From contig NZ_SWFM01000001.1 of NCBI RefSeq assembly GCF_005144865.1, positions 620,001 through 684,000 of the forward strand: a stretch of DNA of 64,000 nucleotides, given 5' to 3'. A model generated the notes under the pieces. The model did not search any database. It was not told where the DNA came from and was given only the letters and a program-made list of their open reading frames with translations. The stretch comes from Guptibacillus hwajinpoensis (GTDB taxonomy: Bacteria; Bacillota; Bacilli; Bacillales; Guptibacillaceae). Numbering within the stretch: position 1 is the stretch's first letter; each line of letters begins with the position of its first letter. The position numbers and the translations under genes are program-made. This document shows positions 61,069 through 64,000 of the stretch, piece after piece.

Positions 61069-61892
61069 TCATGATCAAGCCAGTTTCTCAGCTCAATTAG
61101 CATCTCTTTATAAGGAGGAACATGATAGTGAATATCCGTTCTTGTATTCTTTATCGTGCGATCAAGTACGATCTCGTCATCAGGAACAATCACAACATCG
61201 TCTTTCTGAAAGACGTTCTGAATTGTAATTAAGAGATCATGCTTTGATATTTTCTTATCTGCCCCAAGATGGTATAAGCCAACGATTTGTTCTTGCAGCA
61301 AAACGTCAATTGCCTTCGCAAGCTCAAGAGTTGTTACCCCGTTCCAAAGCATCTTTTGATAGCCTTTGATCTCACCAGTTTGGTCCATGAACCATTTAAA
61401 CAAGCCTATCCCATCTTCTTTTAATTCAGGGCCAATAATTGATGTCCGAATGGTAAGGTGACGATCACTAATTACCTCTCCAACTGCCTTTGATTTCGCG
61501 TAGATGGAGGTGCCGTCTCTCATATCAGTCTCTGTGTAATCTCCCTTTGCTCCTGAAAAAACGCAATCCGTACTAATGTGAACTAACTTCCCACCATAAC
61601 GTTCAGTTAGCTTAGAAATCTGATGAGGAAGGAGACTGTTTACCTTAAAAGCTGCTGCTTTATTCCGATTTGCTTTATCATTTAAAAGCCCAATTGCATT
61701 AATAACGACATCTGGTCTAAGGTCATCAATTAGCTCTTCTAATTTGGATTGCATAAACACGTCCAAATACAGACTGTCAAGATCGCTTCGATCTCGTGAC
61801 GTATAAGCAACATCCCATTCCTTTTTCTCCTTGAAATATTTAACGATTACATGCCCGGCCATCCCTTTGCCTCCTAGGACGAGCATTTTCAT
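61065..61892 (-). CDS. RmlD-like dTDP/UDP-4-keto-sugar reductase
   Basis: A 275-residue SDR of the RmlD type. The motif is VLGGKGMAGHVIVKYF, YxxxK is YAKSKAVGE near residue 133, with VHISTDCVFSGAKGDYTETD before it and MLWNGVTTLELAKAIDVLLQ after. It reduces a 4-keto group on an activated sugar. In L-FucNAc clusters the equivalent CapF/FnlB has an added C-terminal cupin domain, absent here; WbvR-type reductases of L-QuiNAc clusters are like this one in size. It overlaps its neighbours by 4 bases on both sides. Confidence 0.85.
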   Translation of the reverse strand: MKMLVLGGKGMAGHVIVKYFKEKKEWDVAYTSRDRSDLDSLYLDVFMQSKLEELIDDLRPDVVINAIGLLNDKANRNKAAAFKVNSLLPHQISKLTERYGGKLVHISTDCVFSGAKGDYTETDMRDGTSIYAKSKAVGEVISDRHLTIRTSIIGPELKEDGIGLFKWFMDQTGEIKGYQKMLWNGVTTLELAKAIDVLLQEQIVGLYHLGADKKISKHDLLITIQNVFQKDDVVIVPDDEIVLDRTIKNTRTDIHYHVPPYKEMLIELRNWLDHE

Positions 61893-62878
61893 GAGATAAA
61901 CCCACCCTTTTGTAACAACGTTTTTAGCTCTTGACGAGACATTAAGTTTTCACCAGAATTATAGTTTTCTAGGTCTACGGGTTTAAAGGAGGCATAATAT
62001 TCTTGGAGGCCGTCAACGGTTATCGCTGGAAGAATGACGAAATACTCATGATCAAAATACACTGTGCTTTGGCTTTCGTAATCAGAGAATAGTAGCTCAT
62101 GCAGTTTTTCACCCGGACGAATACCAAGGACTTCGATATCTACATTTTCTTTACCTGAATCTTCAATTAGAACTTTAGCAAGATCTACGATTTTACAAGT
62201 AGGCATTTTCATTACGAAAATTTCGCCTCCTTTGCTTTCATAAGTTGCTTTAAATAACAACTTAATCGCATCTTGTATTGTCAAAAAGAAGCGAGTCATG
62301 CGCATATCCGTTATTCCAATCTTGCCCTTCTCTTCAATATGGTTTTTAAACACATGAATAACACTTCCATTCGTCCCTAAAACATTTCCGCCTCTTACAC
62401 AAACAAACGTCGTGTTGGATTTCAATACATTTGCATGAATGATAAGTCGTTCACCCATCGCCTTTGTAAATCCGTAGAAATTAGAGGGATTCGCTGCTTT
62501 ATCAGTTGAAATATAGATAACTTTTTCAACATCATTTAAAATGGCTGCATCGATGACATTTTGCGTTCCTATCACATTTGTTTTCATTGCCTCGAGCGGC
62601 TGATCCTCACAAACTGGTACATGTTTTAGAGCAGCAAGATGAAAAACAAAATCGACGTTTTTGGTTGCTTCTATCAGTGCATCTTTTTCCTTAATATCAC
62701 CTATGATGAACTTTAGCGTTTTATATTGGTCAAACTCTCTTTTCATCGCTACCTGACTTGACTCGTTCCTTGAGAAGACGCGAATCTCTTTAGGCTGCTT
62801 GTCTACTAGCTGCTTCACAAGTTCATGTCCCCAAGAACCGGTACCTCCGGTAACTAATATTGTTTTATTGTGGAACAA
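61889..62878 (-). CDS. UDP-GlcNAc 4,6-dehydratase/epimerase, CapE/FnlA/WbvB type
   Basis: A 329-residue extended SDR. The nucleotide motif is TGGTGSWGHELVKQL near residue 10, catalytic segment VIYISTDKAANPSNFYGFTK with YxxxK near residue 135-140, then VRGGNVLGTNGSVIHVF. The GSWG and the TDKA...P...YG motifs are those of the inverting 4,6-dehydratase group (CapE, FnlA, WbjB, WbvB) that turn UDP-GlcNAc into the UDP-2-acetamido-2,6-dideoxy-L-hexos-4-ulose. It overlaps the 2-epimerase gene by 14 bases. Confidence 0.85.
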   Translation of the reverse strand: MFHNKTILVTGGTGSWGHELVKQLVDKQPKEIRVFSRNESSQVAMKREFDQYKTLKFIIGDIKEKDALIEATKNVDFVFHLAALKHVPVCEDQPLEAMKTNVIGTQNVIDAAILNDVEKVIYISTDKAANPSNFYGFTKAMGERLIIHANVLKSNTTFVCVRGGNVLGTNGSVIHVFKNHIEEKGKIGITDMRMTRFFLTIQDAIKLLFKATYESKGGEIFVMKMPTCKIVDLAKVLIEDSGKENVDIEVLGIRPGEKLHELLFSDYESQSTVYFDHEYFVILPAITVDGLQEYYASFKPVDLENYNSGENLMSRQELKTLLQKGGFIS

Positions 62879-63962
62879 TCGTTAACCCTCCCATTAGAAA
62901 TTTAACTACTTTATCTGATACATCTTCATCTGTGTAACCGATTGGAAATAACCACTGTGGTGATTGACTCACCATAACGTTGACAGATTGCAAAATGTGT
63001 TTTGCATTTAATCCTGTAACAATATTGCTGCCACACGCGATAGTTTCTGGCCTTTCAGTCGTTCTTCGAATGGTCACAGTTGGTACATGAAATAAGCAAC
63101 ACTCTTCTTGTACAGTCCCGCTATCAGTCAATACACACCTAGCATGTTTCTCAAGCTTAACGAAATCAAAGAATCCAAATGGTTCATGAAATTCTACAAG
63201 AGAGTGCATCGTTAGATCAGCTCTCTGTTTAAGCCTCGCTTGCGTTCTAGGATGAATACTACAAATTACCGGCATGGAGTAAGTTTCTGCAACAAGATTA
63301 AGTGCTTTGAGTATTTCTGTTAAATGGTGCTCATTATCTACATTTTCTGCTCTGTGTGCAGTTACAAGAAAATAGGATTCTTTTGTTAGCTGTAATTCAT
63401 CCAAAATTGCGCTTGCCTCAATTTTTTTATCGTGGTGTTTCAAGACCTCGTAGATCGGATTACCTGACACATAAATGCGATTACTTGCCATTCCTTCTTT
63501 CAGTAAGTTCTCTCTGCTTTGTGGTGTATATGGGAGGTTGAATGTTGAAATTGCGTCAATTACTCTTCTATTTTTCTCTTCTGGAACGGACCAGTCGAAA
63601 CAGCGGTTTCCAGCTTCCATGTGAACTACAGGAATTCCCATTCTCTCAGCAAGGATAGCGCTAAGTGCACTATTTGTGTCGCCAAGAACAAGCACTTTAT
63701 CCGGCTTTTCTTTCAAGAAGATTTTTTCAAGTTCTTTATACATCGTTGCTAATTGTTCGCCTAACGATTGTTGTTGATTGTGTAGGATATAATCTGGCTT
63801 CCTCACATCTAGTTCTTCAAAAAATACATTACTCAAGGTTTGAGTGAAATTTTGACCGGTATGCACAAGAACATGATGATCCGCTAATTGATCCAGTTTC
63901 TTAATGATTAAACTTAAGCGAATGATCTCCGGTCTTGTACCGAGTACAGTTACAATCTTCAT
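62865..63962 (-). CDS. UDP-GlcNAc 2-epimerase family protein, FnlC/CapG/WbvD type
   Basis: A 365-residue GT-B-like epimerase. It opens VTVLGTRPEIIRLSLIIKKL, has HMEAGNRCFDWSVPEEKNRR near residue 115, and ends with LTDSGTVQEECCLFHVPTVT plus RRTTERPET near residue 290-305, the UDP-HexNAc 2-epimerase signature. In B. subtilis MnaA makes UDP-ManNAc; here its neighbours (dehydratase, RmlD-type reductase) point to the C2 epimerisation step of the L-FucNAc/L-QuiNAc route. ATG 63962 follows GAAAGGAGAGAAAG. The operon start lies beyond the window. Confidence 0.85.
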   Translation of the reverse strand: MKIVTVLGTRPEIIRLSLIIKKLDQLADHHVLVHTGQNFTQTLSNVFFEELDVRKPDYILHNQQQSLGEQLATMYKELEKIFLKEKPDKVLVLGDTNSALSAILAERMGIPVVHMEAGNRCFDWSVPEEKNRRVIDAISTFNLPYTPQSRENLLKEGMASNRIYVSGNPIYEVLKHHDKKIEASAILDELQLTKESYFLVTAHRAENVDNEHHLTEILKALNLVAETYSMPVICSIHPRTQARLKQRADLTMHSLVEFHEPFGFFDFVKLEKHARCVLTDSGTVQEECCLFHVPTVTIRRTTERPETIACGSNIVTGLNAKHILQSVNVMVSQSPQWLFPIGYTDEDVSDKVVKFLMGGLTIVPQ

Positions 63963-64000
63963 CTTTCTCTCCTTTCACGAATCTTCTTGGACAGCTTACT

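Overview
The window comes from a low-GC, endospore-forming Firmicute of the Bacillaceae. Most gene groups match Bacillus subtilis neighbourhoods in content and local order: yla (ylaF, typA, ylaH, ylaI), ykt (yktA, yktB, ykzI, a suhB-type gene), speA with SR1P, pdhABCD with ykyA, def and ykrA, rpoY-rnjA, ktrC, yku (ykuU, ykuT-like, ykuS, dapL, dapH, ccpC, darB) and yjcFGH. The blocks are spliced together differently from B. subtilis and separated by accessory genes. TTG and GTG starts behind strong AGGAGG-type sites are common. The betaine-type transporter and bd oxidase would suit a halotolerant or alkaliphilic relative, but I cannot fix the genus.

Layout. 1-6.7 kb: yla and ykt housekeeping genes around the ribosome-associated GTPase TypA. 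6.7-13.3 kb: a nitronate monooxygenase-like enzyme, arginine decarboxylase SpeA, the SR1P small-protein locus with promoter and cre-like site, a lipoprotein deacetylase and a BCCT osmolyte transporter. 13.6-22.5 kb: the pyruvate dehydrogenase operon, ykyA, peptide deformylase, a Cof-type phosphatase and an EamA exporter. 22.9-32.1 kb: RNA polymerase epsilon and RNase J1, KtrC, a cytochrome bd oxidase behind a perfect Rex-type palindrome, and a heterodimeric ABC exporter. 32.4-43 kb: peroxiredoxin, MscS channel, the lysine/diaminopimelate genes dapH-dapL, CcpC, the c-di-AMP receptor DarB and a CorA transporter. 43-50.3 kb: small genes, a soluble three-PAS histidine kinase, a secreted protein with a possible catalytic Cys, and a sulfonate/nitrate-type ABC importer led by a DsrE-like gene. 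50.5-53.3 kb: tRNA-Val(GAC), yutG and yjcHGF. 53.8-58.3 kb: a lineage-specific block of unknown acidic, coiled-coil, Cys-rich and repeat-bearing proteins, possibly spore or surface components. 58.4-64 kb: a tightly coupled six-gene glycan operon whose three upstream genes resemble the UDP-L-FucNAc/UDP-L-QuiNAc pathway, followed by a fourth sugar-nucleotide enzyme and two glycosyltransferases.

The strongest unexplained structure is a dispersed intergenic repeat present six times in different states of decay. It has imperfect terminal inverted repeats of about 25-30 bp flanking a GC-rich palindromic core, and one copy has lost the core. It behaves like a non-autonomous mobile element or a structured repeat family. 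Other points worth a look are the SR1 locus, the Rex operator, a 25-bp perfect hairpin, the DsrE-linked transporter, the amino-sugar operon and a short gene with an apparent one-base frameshift. I saw no CRISPR array, prophage, transposase or rRNA, and recognised no riboswitch.
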